A DNA stretch of 64,000 nt from Leisingera sp. ANG-M1. Lineage in GTDB: Bacteria > Pseudomonadota > Alphaproteobacteria > Rhodobacterales > Rhodobacteraceae. The notes below the pieces were generated by a model. The model was not told where the DNA came from and made no database searches. It saw only the letters and a list, made by a program, of their open reading frames with translations. Positions 34,907-43,983 of this stretch are shown here, piece by piece. The stretch lies in NCBI RefSeq assembly GCF_000813745.1, contig NZ_JWLC01000017.1, forward strand, positions 1 to 64,000, given 5' to 3'. The position numbers were made by a program, and so were the translations under genes. How positions within the stretch are numbered: the stretch's first letter is position 1; each line of letters begins with the position of its first letter.

Positions 34907-36415
34907 CTATTTGTTGACGCGCATCACAAAGGCGTCCTGCTGGGCGCCGGAATAGTCGATCACGACTGTCTTGATGCGGCTGAACTCTTCGATGGCGGCA
35001 AAGCCGTTGTGTTTGCCGTAGCCCGAGTCCTTGTGCCCGCCGGAGGGGGACATGACAGAGGGGCTGCGGTAGGTGTTGATCCAGACCATGCCGGCCTCGA
35101 TCCTGCGCATGAAGCGCAGCGCGCGTTGGATGTTCTGCGTCCAGATGCCCGAGGCCAGCGCGAAGTCGCTGTCGTTGGCCTGCTTCATAAGGTCATCGTC
35201 GTCGCGGAATTTCAGGATGGCGAGCACCGGGCCGAATATCTCTTCCCGGGCTATGCGCATGTTATTGGTCACATTGGTGAAAATCGTGGGCTCGACAAAC
35301 CAGCCGCCACCCAGCCCCTCGGGCCGGCCGCCGCCAAAGGCCAGCGTTGCACCTTCGGCCTGGGCGCTTTGGGTGAAGTCTTCGACCTTCTCCACCTGGC
35401 TCCACAGCGCCAGCGGTCCCAGCTGCACGTCATCCCGGCGCGGATCGCCGATGTTGATTGCCTTGGCCTTGGCGATAATCTTGGCAACCACCTCGTCATA
35501 GATGCTTTCCTGGATGAAACAGCGCGAGCCCGCCACGCAGGTCTGCCCGGCAGCGGCAAAGATCCCCGCCACCACGCCATTGGCGGCGGCATCCAGATCG
35601 GCATCGTCGCAGACCACATGAGGCGACTTGCCGCCCAGTTCCAGCGCCGCCGGGGTCAGCTGCTCCGCCGCACCCTTGGCGATCACCTTGCCGGTTGCGG
35701 GGCCTCCGGTGAAGTCGATCTTGTTGACGCCGGGATGGGTGATCAGCGCATTGCCCGCGGTATGTCCCAGCCCGGTCACCACATTGAACACCCCGTCGGG
35801 GAAGCCCGCTTCCTTCATCAGCCCGGCAAAGGCAATCGCGCCGGCCGAGGCATGTTCCGACGGTTTCACCACCACCGCATTGCCGCAGGCAAGGCAGGGC
35901 GCCAGCGCCCGCATCATCATGAACAGCGGCGAGTTCCAGGGGATGATCACCGCCACCACACCCAGCGGCTCGCGCACGGTGAAATTCAGCATGTCCGGCT
36001 TGTTGACCGGGATCGTGGTGCCCTCGATCTTGTCGGCCATGCCCGCGAAATAGCGCAGGGCGACCGGCAGCGCCTGGCTCAGCGCCCGCATCTCGCGCAG
36101 CAGCTTGCCGTTGTCCTTGGTCTCGACCTCGGCCAGCCGCTCCACATGCGCGTCCAGCAGATCCGCGAGCTTCAGCATCAGCGATCCGCGCTGGCTCTGC
36201 GTCATGTCGCGCCAGGCAGGGTTTTGCATCGCCGCATTGGCGGCTTTGACGGCAGCGTCCACTTCGGCATCGGTGCAATCGGGCACCTGGCACCAGACCT
36301 CGCCGGTTGCCGGGTCATAGCTGTCGATCGGCGTCCCGGCCGAAGCCATGTATTCGCCGCCGATGTAAACCGGCAGGCAGGTGTCGCTAAGGGTATCTAC
36401 GGTGAAAGCTGTCAC
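34907..36415 (-). CDS. aldehyde dehydrogenase
   Basis: 502 residues, full length for the superfamily, starting at GTG 36415 that overlaps the flavin-reductase stop. VIIPWNSPLFMM and GLGHTAGNAL form the NAD pocket, ELGGKSPHVV carries the general-base Glu, and GQTCVAGSR holds the catalytic Cys. It oxidises an aldehyde released by the LLM monooxygenase to its acid. Confidence 0.94.
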   Translation of the reverse strand: MTAFTVDTLSDTCLPVYIGGEYMASAGTPIDSYDPATGEVWCQVPDCTDAEVDAAVKAANAAMQNPAWRDMTQSQRGSLMLKLADLLDAHVERLAEVETKDNGKLLREMRALSQALPVALRYFAGMADKIEGTTIPVNKPDMLNFTVREPLGVVAVIIPWNSPLFMMMRALAPCLACGNAVVVKPSEHASAGAIAFAGLMKEAGFPDGVFNVVTGLGHTAGNALITHPGVNKIDFTGGPATGKVIAKGAAEQLTPAALELGGKSPHVVCDDADLDAAANGVVAGIFAAAGQTCVAGSRCFIQESIYDEVVAKIIAKAKAINIGDPRRDDVQLGPLALWSQVEKVEDFTQSAQAEGATLAFGGGRPEGLGGGWFVEPTIFTNVTNNMRIAREEIFGPVLAILKFRDDDDLMKQANDSDFALASGIWTQNIQRALRFMRRIEAGMVWINTYRSPSVMSPSGGHKDSGYGKHNGFAAIEEFSRIKTVVIDYSGAQQDAFVMRVNK

Positions 36416-37437
36416 TTGGCGCTCTCCTGATCGGTGATGAATTTGGTCCAGGGGGTGGCGCTGCGCTCAATCGGGTTGATCTGCCCGGCGCTGGAGGAGC
36501 CGTCGACATACAGTCCGAACCGCGCCTGGGCGTATTCGCTCTGGAACCGGCGCAGGATCGAGCGCACCTGCGGCACCGCCACCTCTTGCAGGGGCAGGCT
36601 GTCCACCGGGAACAGGCGCAGATCGCCCTCCGCAGCGCCAAACTCCATATCGCCCTGGAAGATCAGCCAGGTGGCATTGCCCGAGGGCGCATCAAAGACC
36701 GAGTAGAGAAAGCCCAGCTCCGCCGCGATGCCTTGCCCCGCCAGCGATTTCTCCAGCGCCGCGCGCCCCTCGCGGAAGCCCGCGCAGACATCGCCCATCG
36801 GCAGCGACCAGCCGTCCGGTGTCTTGCGCAGCAGCACCTCGCCGCCGCGGTCCAGCACGCAGCCCACCCGCACGCCGCCATGATGCGAGACGGAGTCGGC
36901 GGCCTCTTCGGCCAGGCCGAGGTCCAGGTAATGGCCGCGCAAATAGGCCAGCGGCCGCCCGTCGGTCTGGCCGAAATCCTCGATCTGCCCGATCAGGATC
37001 ACATGATCGCCCGCATCCACCAGATTGTCGGTGGTGCAATCGAACCAGGCCACAGCCTCCTCGATCAGCGGTGTGCCCTCAGCACCTTCGCGCCAGTTGG
37101 TCTCTGCAAACCGGTCCTCCACTTTCGAGGCAAACCGGTTCGACACATCCTTCTGTGCCTCGCCAAGAATATTGACCGCAAAGCGGCTGGCCCGGGAGAA
37201 ATGGCCAATGTTGGAAGAGGTCTTGGCGAGGCACACCAGGAGCAGGGGGGGCTCCAGGGATACCGAGGTAAAGGAATTGGCGGTGAAGCCGATCGGATTG
37301 CCGTCTGCATCCCGCGCCGTCACCACGGTGACGCCGGTGGCAAAACTGCCAAACGCCTGCCGCAGCTGCCGCCGCCTGTCTTCGCTGTCTGTGGCCAAAG
37401 TGCTCACGGGTCCGGTCCATTCCTGGTTCTGTTGCAC
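36412..37437 (-). CDS. flavin reductase fused to a degenerate Nudix-like domain
   Basis: 341 residues (GTG start 37437). Residues 20-170 are an HpaC-type flavin reductase (FGSFATGVTVVTARD, GFTANSFTSVSLEPPLLLVC). The extra part, about 180-330, reads like a Nudix fold (RVGCVLDRGGEVLLRKTPDGW, then LPMGDVCAGFREGRAALE), but the GxxxxxExxxxxxxREUxEExG box is not conserved, so hydrolysis is unlikely. Single-domain partners of LLM enzymes are usually about 170 residues. The extra domain may bind nucleotide and tune flavin supply. Confidence 0.85.
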   Translation of the reverse strand: MQQNQEWTGPVSTLATDSEDRRRQLRQAFGSFATGVTVVTARDADGNPIGFTANSFTSVSLEPPLLLVCLAKTSSNIGHFSRASRFAVNILGEAQKDVSNRFASKVEDRFAETNWREGAEGTPLIEEAVAWFDCTTDNLVDAGDHVILIGQIEDFGQTDGRPLAYLRGHYLDLGLAEEAADSVSHHGGVRVGCVLDRGGEVLLRKTPDGWSLPMGDVCAGFREGRAALEKSLAGQGIAAELGFLYSVFDAPSGNATWLIFQGDMEFGAAEGDLRLFPVDSLPLQEVAVPQVRSILRRFQSEYAQARFGLYVDGSSSAGQINPIERSATPWTKFITDQESAK

Positions 37438-37503
37438 ACAGATTAGGAGTGGAAAGCGCCCGCGGTCCTCCGGCGGTTTGATCTAGGTCAGGAAGTATTT
37501 TTC

Positions 37504-39318
37504 CTACGGTTCATAGGAATCACGCAGCCTTCGCAGCCGGATTGCCAGGTCCAGCTCGAAACACTTGTCCGAATCGTCGAAATCTAACCCGTGCTGATCG
37601 CTCAGCTGCTCCAGCCGGTAGCGTAAGGTAGAGACATGGATTCCCAAGGCATCCGCCGCCTCCTGATACCGCCGCCCGGTCTTCAGGAAAGTCTCGATGG
37701 TCTCTGCCGCCACCTGCGCCTTACGCCCGGTGCCATTCAGCACCTCAGGCAGCACGCTGCCGAGATAGGCCTCGACCTTGACCATCTCGGCCGAGGCCAT
37801 CAGCGCCGGAAACTCCCCCACGTTCACTGGCGTCACCCAGCCGGAAGCCTGCATCGATTGCGCCACCTCCAGCGTGTTGGCGCATGTCTCCCGCGCCTTT
37901 GGCAGGTCCTCGAACACCTCCACCTTCTCCGACATCACCAGCGCCGTGCCTTCGGGCAGCAGCGAGCGGATGCGGGACAGGAACAGCCCCTGCTGCCGCA
38001 CTGCCTCACCGGCGCGGTCATCCAGCAGCAGCATCAGATCGCCATCCAGCAAGCAGGAGACCGAGGCCCCGAACACCGATTGCGCGCTGCGCAGGATGAA
38101 GCTGTGGGTTCCGTCGTCAACGCTGCCGCCGGGCAGCCGCAGCACCACCAGCCGCAGCGGCGCCTGCAGGTCGAAATCGAGCCTATGCGCCTCGTCCAGC
38201 ATCTCCTCGCGGTCGCGCCAGTCGCCGCTGAACAGCCGCGACAGCAGCCGCCGCGCGGTGACCCGGCGCGATTTGAATTCGATGAAACTGCGCAGGATGA
38301 AAGACGACAGCGCCAGCCGCCCGGCCTGCGCCGCGATGCGCTCGTGATCGCTGAGCGGCTCGGTGCGAAAGAAAAACAGCGCTCCCACATGGCTGCCGTC
38401 GATCTGCAAGGGGCTCACCTCGGCGCGGATGGTGGAGCCCGCCACCGTCAGATCCATCACCGTGCCGCTGGCCAGCCCGCGCGCGGAAATTGCGGCGGAA
38501 ATCAAATCCTCCGGCACCCGCCGTGCCGAGGCCAGCGCAACCGGCGGCGGCACCTCCGGGTCGAACAGCCCGCGCCCCGATGTCAGATCCACCGCCAGCC
38601 AACCCGCTGGAAACAGGCTGCTGAGTCCTGCGGCCAGGGTACCCGCGGCCTCGGTATCCAGCGTCTTGGTCAGCGAAGCGGTCATGTTCTCGAGAATGGC
38701 CCGCATCCGCGCGGCTTGTTTCTGCTGCTCCTCCAGCTTGCGCATCTTGCGCACCGCGATGGTCACCAGCTCGGCCACGCATTGCAGAAAGCTGAGATCG
38801 GTCTCATCGACGCCGATGATCTGCCGCGAGGCGACCGAATAGACCATCTGGCGCCGCTGCGCATCGCGCACCTCCAGCGGGATCATCACCGTGGTGTGGT
38901 AGCTGCGGCGCTGGGCATCCTCGCGGAAGCCAGGGAACTCATCCTGTGCGGCGGCGTCTTCCAGGATAAGCGGCTCGCCTTCCTCCAGCACCCTGCCCAC
39001 CGGACTGTAGCGCGCATCCCAGCCGGGGAAATTGCTCAGATCGCTTTTGTTGAAGGGGTCATGCCGCACCACCGGGATCGCCAGCCCGGCCTCGGGGTCC
39101 AGCACCTGAATGCTGCTCAGGTCCCATTGCGAATGGGCGCAGACGCCGCGGGTCAGCAGCAGATAGGTCTCCTCGGCGTCCTGGCTTTCGTCGATGAAAC
39201 GCGCCAGCGCCGAGATGTTGCGGAAGGAGGCGGCAGGGTTCAATGGGGCAGGCGGCGGCAAGGAGGGCTCCGGTTCGGATTGGGGCAGGGCTTCACTTTG
39301 GAAAAATCGGCCCCGCAA
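37504..39318 (-). CDS. PucR-type helix-turn-helix regulator with GAF domain
   Basis: About 604 residues if translation begins at TTG 39318, the first plausible codon after the GMC stop. The frame stays open to 39423 inside that gene, so the start is uncertain. A GAF-like sensor domain (SQDAEETYLLLTRGVC to QCVAELVTIAV) is followed by a linker coil, a middle domain and the C-terminal PucR helix-turn-helix (TIETFLKTGRRYQEAADAL, then HVSTLRYRLEQL). PucR-type proteins usually activate nitrogen-compound catabolism. It probably controls the catabolic block in which it lies. Confidence 0.85.
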   Translation of the reverse strand: MRGRFFQSEALPQSEPEPSLPPPAPLNPAASFRNISALARFIDESQDAEETYLLLTRGVCAHSQWDLSSIQVLDPEAGLAIPVVRHDPFNKSDLSNFPGWDARYSPVGRVLEEGEPLILEDAAAQDEFPGFREDAQRRSYHTTVMIPLEVRDAQRRQMVYSVASRQIIGVDETDLSFLQCVAELVTIAVRKMRKLEEQQKQAARMRAILENMTASLTKTLDTEAAGTLAAGLSSLFPAGWLAVDLTSGRGLFDPEVPPPVALASARRVPEDLISAAISARGLASGTVMDLTVAGSTIRAEVSPLQIDGSHVGALFFFRTEPLSDHERIAAQAGRLALSSFILRSFIEFKSRRVTARRLLSRLFSGDWRDREEMLDEAHRLDFDLQAPLRLVVLRLPGGSVDDGTHSFILRSAQSVFGASVSCLLDGDLMLLLDDRAGEAVRQQGLFLSRIRSLLPEGTALVMSEKVEVFEDLPKARETCANTLEVAQSMQASGWVTPVNVGEFPALMASAEMVKVEAYLGSVLPEVLNGTGRKAQVAAETIETFLKTGRRYQEAADALGIHVSTLRYRLEQLSDQHGLDFDDSDKCFELDLAIRLRRLRDSYEP

Positions 39319-39346
39319 TGCGAGTGCAAAATACTGGCCCCGTTTT

Positions 39347-40987
39347 TCAGCGTTGCGCTGTCTCCCAAGCCGGGTCGACAAAATAGGGCAGGTTCGACGG
39401 CGGCAGCGGTGCCTTGCCGGCAATCATGTCCGCCGCCTTCTCGCCAATCATCATCGTCGGGCAGTTGAGGTTGGCCGAAGGGATAACCGGCATCACCGAG
39501 GCATCCGCCACCCGCAGCCCGTCAATCCCGCGCACCCGGCATTCGGGGTCGACCACGGCCAAGTCATCAATTCCCATCTTGCAGGTGCCGCAGGGGTGAT
39601 AGGAGCTATGGCAGGTCTCCCGCAGCCACGCGGCAATCTGTTCGTCATTCTGCACATCCGCCCCGGGCGACAGCTCGCGGCCGGTAAAGGCAGTCAGCGC
39701 CGGCTGCTGCAGCAGCTCGCGGCCCAGGTGGAAGCCGGCCACCAGCTCCTCCAAATCCTGCGGGTGCTCCAGCATGTTGAAGCGGATCAGCGGCTTGGCG
39801 TGCGGGTCCGCCGCCGACAGCCGCACATAGCCGCGGCTCAGCGGCCGCTGGTTGGAGATCTGCAGCTGGAAGGCGTGCTCCTGCACAAAATCCGCCGAGC
39901 CTTCGGCCACCGCGATGGCAAACAGCGCGATCTGCAGGTTGGGAAACTTCACCCCGGCCTTTGAGCGGATGAAGGAGACCGCGTCGAAATGGTTGTTTGC
40001 CAGCAGCCCCTTGCGGGTCAGCAGCCAATCCAGCGTGCCCTTGGCCTGGCTCAGCAGATTCAGGTGTTTGTAAAGCGTCACTGGCTGGGTACAGGCCGCC
40101 TGGATCGAGGTCAGCGGGTGGTCCATCAGGTTTTCGCCGACGCCGGGCAGGTGGTGCAGCACTGTGATGCCCAGAGCCCGCAGATGCGCCGCAGGGCCGA
40201 TCCCGGATTGCATCAGCAGCATCGGCGAGTTGAAGGCGCCGCCGCTCAGCACCACCTCGCGCCGGGCCGTGGCAGTGACAGCGCCGCCGCGGTGCTCATA
40301 TTCAATGCCGGTGGCGCGGCGGTCTTCGATCAGGACGCGGCGGGCATGGGCGCCGGTGATGATATGCAGGTTCTTCGGCGCATTGCGCAGGTAGCATTTC
40401 GCGGTGGAAGAGCGGCGCCCCTCGGCGACGTTCTTGGGGAAATGCCCGAAGCCGTCCTGCTGACTGCCGTTCACATCGTCGGTCAGCCTGTAGCCTGCCT
40501 GCTCACCTGCCTTGATGAAAGCGTGCTCCAGCGGCCCCAGCTCCGCCACCGACGCGCGGATGGCGCCTTCGGAACCTTTGTATTCGGACCCGTTGTCCAC
40601 CCTTGTTTCCAGCCGTTTGAAATAGGGCAGCACCTCGGCGTAGGACCAGCCCTTGGCCCCCGCATCGGCCCAGCCTTCGTAGTCCAGCGGGTGGCCGCGC
40701 AGATAGAGCTGGCCGTTGATGGAGGAGGAGCCGCCCAGCACCTTGCCGCGCGGCTGCACCAGGCGGCGGCGGTTCATGAAAGGCTCCGGCTCGGTCTCGT
40801 AATTCCAGTTGTAGCGCGGCGCGTTATAGGCGTACCGCATCGCCGCGGGGATGTGGAACAAGGGGCTCGTGTCCCTTGGCCCGGCCTCCAGCAGTAGCAC
40901 CGAAAGGCCGGGGTCCTCGGCCAGGCGCGCGGCGATGATGGCGCCTGCGCTGCCGGCTCCGACGACGATATAGTCATATGCGGTCAT
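39347..40987 (-). CDS. GMC-family FAD oxidoreductase (choline dehydrogenase type)
   Basis: 546 residues. FAD-binding start VVGAGSAGAIIAARL, GMC signature 1 around PRGKVLGGSSSINGQLYLRG, signature 2 near SGGAFNSPMLLMQSGIG, and the C-terminal catalytic HPCGTCKMG and NCPTMMIGEKAAD are all present. It oxidises an alcohol to aldehyde, feeding the aldehyde dehydrogenase. Choline is one possibility, but many GMC enzymes act on other alcohols, and no glycine betaine genes are adjacent. It is the first gene of the minus-strand run. Confidence 0.9.
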   Translation of the reverse strand: MTAYDYIVVGAGSAGAIIAARLAEDPGLSVLLLEAGPRDTSPLFHIPAAMRYAYNAPRYNWNYETEPEPFMNRRRLVQPRGKVLGGSSSINGQLYLRGHPLDYEGWADAGAKGWSYAEVLPYFKRLETRVDNGSEYKGSEGAIRASVAELGPLEHAFIKAGEQAGYRLTDDVNGSQQDGFGHFPKNVAEGRRSSTAKCYLRNAPKNLHIITGAHARRVLIEDRRATGIEYEHRGGAVTATARREVVLSGGAFNSPMLLMQSGIGPAAHLRALGITVLHHLPGVGENLMDHPLTSIQAACTQPVTLYKHLNLLSQAKGTLDWLLTRKGLLANNHFDAVSFIRSKAGVKFPNLQIALFAIAVAEGSADFVQEHAFQLQISNQRPLSRGYVRLSAADPHAKPLIRFNMLEHPQDLEELVAGFHLGRELLQQPALTAFTGRELSPGADVQNDEQIAAWLRETCHSSYHPCGTCKMGIDDLAVVDPECRVRGIDGLRVADASVMPVIPSANLNCPTMMIGEKAADMIAGKAPLPPSNLPYFVDPAWETAQR

Positions 40988-41096
40988 GGTCTTTCCTCTG
41001 GCCCGCGCCTGAGGCGGGGCGGATACGCAGGCACAGCTGTTCCGGGCGCCGCCGGTGACGGGGCGCGCAGCAGAACAGGCGGGGCCTGGACGCGGG

Positions 41097-41891
41097 TTAA
41101 CTTCTGGCGAGCTTGTTCAGCTCCTGCTCGATCCGCTCGGCGGCATGGCCGATGTGGCTGCGCAGCATCTCCACCGCCCGTGTGCCGTCACCGGCCTCAA
41201 TGGTGGCGATGATGTCCTCATGCTCGACATGCGGATGGCCGCGCAGATCGGCCACCCCGCGCATCACCAGCATCTGGGCAAAGCGGGCGATGCTTTCGTA
41301 CTGGTCGTCGATCAGCTTCAGCGCCCGGGGCTGATTGGCCGGCGCCAGCAGCGCCAGGTGGAACTGCCGGTTCAATACCACTTTCTCGGCAAAGCTCTCG
41401 GAGAGTACATCCTTGCGGATCAGCGCCTTGCACTCGGCCAGTGTCTCGGCGGTGTGATGCGGCAAGGCCAGGCCCAGCACATAGGGTTCCAGTGCCATGC
41501 GGATATGGGCGATGTCGAGGATCTCGGACAGCTCCAGCGGCGCCACAATCGGGCTGCGGCGCGGGCGGAGCTCCATCAGGCCTTCGCTCGCCAGCATCCG
41601 GATCGCCTCGCGCACCGGCACCGCGCTGGCGCCGACCTCGTCAGCCACATCCTGGATCTTGACCTGCTCGCCCGCCGCCAGCTCGCCCGACAGGATCCGG
41701 TCCTTCAGGCGGGTGTAGATGAGGCGGGGCACATCGCCCAGATCAAGTACAGGCCGTTCCATCTGCTTCCCTTGCGCAGCCGGGGAAGGGGTGCGTATCG
41801 GCACCCGCCCGGCGCTGGTTTCTGTTGCTGCTGCAATGTCTTTTGTCACGTTCTCCGCCTTTTGCCCATGCCCTGGGCGTGTGATTTGCAT
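41097..41891 (-). CDS. GntR-family regulator, FCD type
   Basis: 264 residues from ATG 41891; ATG 41762 is a credible alternative because the winged helix begins only at about residue 53 (LIYTRLKDRILSGELAAGEQ, then SAVPVREAIRMLASEG). The FCD domain follows (HIRMALEPYVLGLAL, NRQFHLALLAP, HEDIIATIEAGD). It lies 3 nt after the racemase-fold gene and is the last gene of the M24 arm. It probably represses both arms from the tandem palindromes at 43907-43939. Confidence 0.9.
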   Translation of the reverse strand: MQITRPGHGQKAENVTKDIAAATETSAGRVPIRTPSPAAQGKQMERPVLDLGDVPRLIYTRLKDRILSGELAAGEQVKIQDVADEVGASAVPVREAIRMLASEGLMELRPRRSPIVAPLELSEILDIAHIRMALEPYVLGLALPHHTAETLAECKALIRKDVLSESFAEKVVLNRQFHLALLAPANQPRALKLIDDQYESIARFAQMLVMRGVADLRGHPHVEHEDIIATIEAGDGTRAVEMLRSHIGHAAERIEQELNKLARS

Positions 41892-41894
41892 GTG

Positions 41895-42653
41895 CTACTG
41901 CCGCAGCAGGCGGCCATAGCCCGGAATTGCCTGCGTGTAGCCGCCCTGGTGGATGGCCTGCCAGAAGGTCGCCTGATTGGCGGTGACTACCGGCTTGCCG
42001 GTGGCCGCCTCAATCGCCTCGATCTCCTGCGCGGCGCGGAAGTCGGTGCAGGAGATGAACAGCCCGTCCGCCCCTTCATCCGCGGCAAATAGCGCCGCCG
42101 CGCGGATCGACTCCGGGGTGACCGCGCTGATGTCGTCCGACACCTCGATGCCGAGGCAGGTGACTTTCACCGCCTCCACCCCGCCAGCCTCCAGCGCGGC
42201 AACCGTAGTGGCCGTCACCTCATCCGTGTAGGGTGTCAGCACGGCGATTTTCTTCATTCCCAATGCTTCAAACGCCGCATGGGCCGCGGTAATCGGGGTG
42301 ATGCAGGCGGCTTCGGGGCGGGAGGCGTTGATACATTGCGCCACTTTATCCGCGCCAATCGTCGCGGTGCCGGAGGTGCAGCTGTAGATCACCGAATCCA
42401 GCCGCCCGCCGGGCAGGATGGTATCGGTGGCCGCAGTCAGCCGCCCGGCCATGGCAGCCAGGCTTTCGGGATCGCATTCACCTTCAAACTGCACCCGCGC
42501 CACAAACAGATGCACCTGGTCATCGTCCGGGCGCATCGACATCATGTCCCGCTCGACCACATAGTCGTTGGTCAGCGCCAAAAGCCCGATGCGGCAGCGC
42601 CCCTGCCCGTGGTCCAAGGCATAGCCCTGCGGCGGCCTGTGATATGCGCTCAT
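41895..42653 (-). CDS. Asp/Glu racemase-fold enzyme (maleate isomerase/EutA type)
   Basis: 252 residues. It has both active-site cysteines expected for two-base chemistry: SCTSGTATIG (first half) and FISCTDFRA (second half). The family covers maleate cis-trans isomerase, arylmalonate decarboxylase and EutA of ectoine clusters. It lies 55 nt after the M24 hydrolase gene on the same strand. A racemase or isomerase step on an amino- or diacid intermediate is likely. Confidence 0.85.
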   Translation of the reverse strand: MSAYHRPPQGYALDHGQGRCRIGLLALTNDYVVERDMMSMRPDDDQVHLFVARVQFEGECDPESLAAMAGRLTAATDTILPGGRLDSVIYSCTSGTATIGADKVAQCINASRPEAACITPITAAHAAFEALGMKKIAVLTPYTDEVTATTVAALEAGGVEAVKVTCLGIEVSDDISAVTPESIRAAALFAADEGADGLFISCTDFRAAQEIEAIEAATGKPVVTANQATFWQAIHQGGYTQAIPGYGRLLRQ

Positions 42654-42708
42654 GTGTCCTCCGTCGAGAAAGCGGCCCGGCCGCAGCCGGGCCAGTGAGG
42701 GAAGGGTA

Positions 42709-43881
42709 TCAGATTGCCCGCATCTGCAGGTCTGCCATCGGATCGGACAAAAGATCGGCGCCGTCCTCGGTGATCACCCAGTTGTCCTCGGCATTGATGA
42801 AGCCAAACTCGTTCGAGAAGTTCGGGTTGCAGGCAAACACCATGCCCGGCGCGAACTGGATGTCCTCAAACGCCGCCAGAGACGGGTATTCGGTGGTCTC
42901 AAAGCCGACGCCATGGCCGACCCGGCCCACCCCTGAAGTCTTCATGCCGCGCGCGGCCAGCTCCTGCTCGACCACGTCGATCAGCTCGGCCGGGCTCTTG
43001 CCGGGCTTCAGGCAGGCATCTGCCTTGCGGCGCAGCTGCATCATCCAGTCGTAGAACTCGGCCATCTCGTCCGAAGGCTGTCCGATGCAGAAGGTGCGGG
43101 CCAGGTCGGAGGTATAGCCTTTGATGGTGACGCCGACGTCAAAGCCAAGCGCTTCGCCCTTCTGGATCACCTTGTCGGTGGGCGACAGGATCATGCCCGA
43201 AGCGCCCTCGGGCGCAACGCCGGAGATCACCGACAAGAGGGTCAGCGTCTCGGCCCCCTTGTTGAACAGCTCGGTGCGCAGGATGCGGGCGACCTCGTTT
43301 TCGGTCATCCCGGCCTCGATCTGCGGCAGGATGTCCTGCTGGGTCTGCGCGTTCAGCCGGGCCGACTGACGCAGGTATTCGATCTCGCGCGCGGATTTGA
43401 TCAGCCGCGTATCCAGAATCACCTGTGCTGCGTCAATGAACTCTGCCTCGGGCAGCGAGGCGATCACCTCGTTGAAGCCCTTGTAGTTCATGCCAAGGTA
43501 CTGCTCGCGGCCCATCTCGGTACCGATCCGGGCATGGGCCAGGCCGCGCTTCTTCAGCACGTTCGAGACAAATTCCACATGGCCAGTGAGCCCGCCCATC
43601 ACCTCGATCCGGTCCTGCTGGATCCAGGTGGTGGTCACCACCTGCGCCACTTCAAAGGGCATGGTGATCAGAATTGGATCGTCGTCCTTGGGCAGGATGA
43701 ACATGTAGGACCGGATCTTGTCGATCGGGTTCTGCGCCGAACGGTGCCCCGAAAAATACTCGTAGTTCAGCCGCTCAGTAATCCAAAGCGCATCCAGATC
43801 ATGCTTGGCCATATGCGCGCGGGCGGTGTTCCAGCGCGCTTCATACTCGTCCTTCGGAAAGTCCGGGAAAGCCGGTGTCAT
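42709..43881 (-). CDS. creatinase-like M24 hydrolase
   Basis: 390 residues; GGAG lies 8 nt before ATG 43881. It has the two-domain creatinase/prolidase fold. Against di-metal aminopeptidases it keeps FDVGVTIKGYTSDLARTF (both Asp), His in GHGVG and Glu in INAEDNWVIT, but the Glu of the usual EPG motif is Asn (ACNPNF) and the second His of the GHG-to-HE segment is Thr (TTEYP). Loss of metal ligands is typical of creatinase and related non-peptidase hydrolases. Ectoine hydrolase DoeA is in the same group, but its usual N-terminal pattern is not seen. It probably opens a C-N bond of an imported small molecule. Confidence 0.87.
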   Translation of the reverse strand: MTPAFPDFPKDEYEARWNTARAHMAKHDLDALWITERLNYEYFSGHRSAQNPIDKIRSYMFILPKDDDPILITMPFEVAQVVTTTWIQQDRIEVMGGLTGHVEFVSNVLKKRGLAHARIGTEMGREQYLGMNYKGFNEVIASLPEAEFIDAAQVILDTRLIKSAREIEYLRQSARLNAQTQQDILPQIEAGMTENEVARILRTELFNKGAETLTLLSVISGVAPEGASGMILSPTDKVIQKGEALGFDVGVTIKGYTSDLARTFCIGQPSDEMAEFYDWMMQLRRKADACLKPGKSPAELIDVVEQELAARGMKTSGVGRVGHGVGFETTEYPSLAAFEDIQFAPGMVFACNPNFSNEFGFINAEDNWVITEDGADLLSDPMADLQMRAI

Positions 43882-43906
43882 TAAATTTTCTCCATCACCT
43901 TGACTC

Positions 43907-43939
43907 ATCATATTTGATAAACAATAAATCATATATGAT
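43907..43939. promoter_or_regulatory. tandem palindromic operators in divergent promoter
   Basis: ATCATATTTGAT (43907-43918) and ATCATATATGAT (43928-43939) are two near-identical 12-bp palindromes with centres 21 bp apart, two turns of the helix. They lie between the M24 hydrolase and aminotransferase genes, in an AT-rich island. The FCD regulator at 41097-41891 is the obvious binder. Confidence 0.78.
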
Positions 43940-43983
43940 AATTGACAAGGGGCCATTTGGACCTCGAACGGAAAGGCAAGCAC

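Noticed and set aside
32617-34917. 766-codon plus-strand frame across the binding-protein and LLM genes
   Set aside because: It lies antisense to two clear genes and spans their gap; low-complexity shadow.
37636-39468. 610-codon plus-strand frame opposite the PucR regulator
   Set aside because: His/Arg/Gln-rich shadow of a GC-rich gene with clear GAF and helix-turn-helix motifs on the other strand.
39347-40987. Naming the GMC enzyme betA
   Set aside because: No betaine-aldehyde dehydrogenase, BetI or choline transporter context; GMC specificity cannot be read from these motifs.
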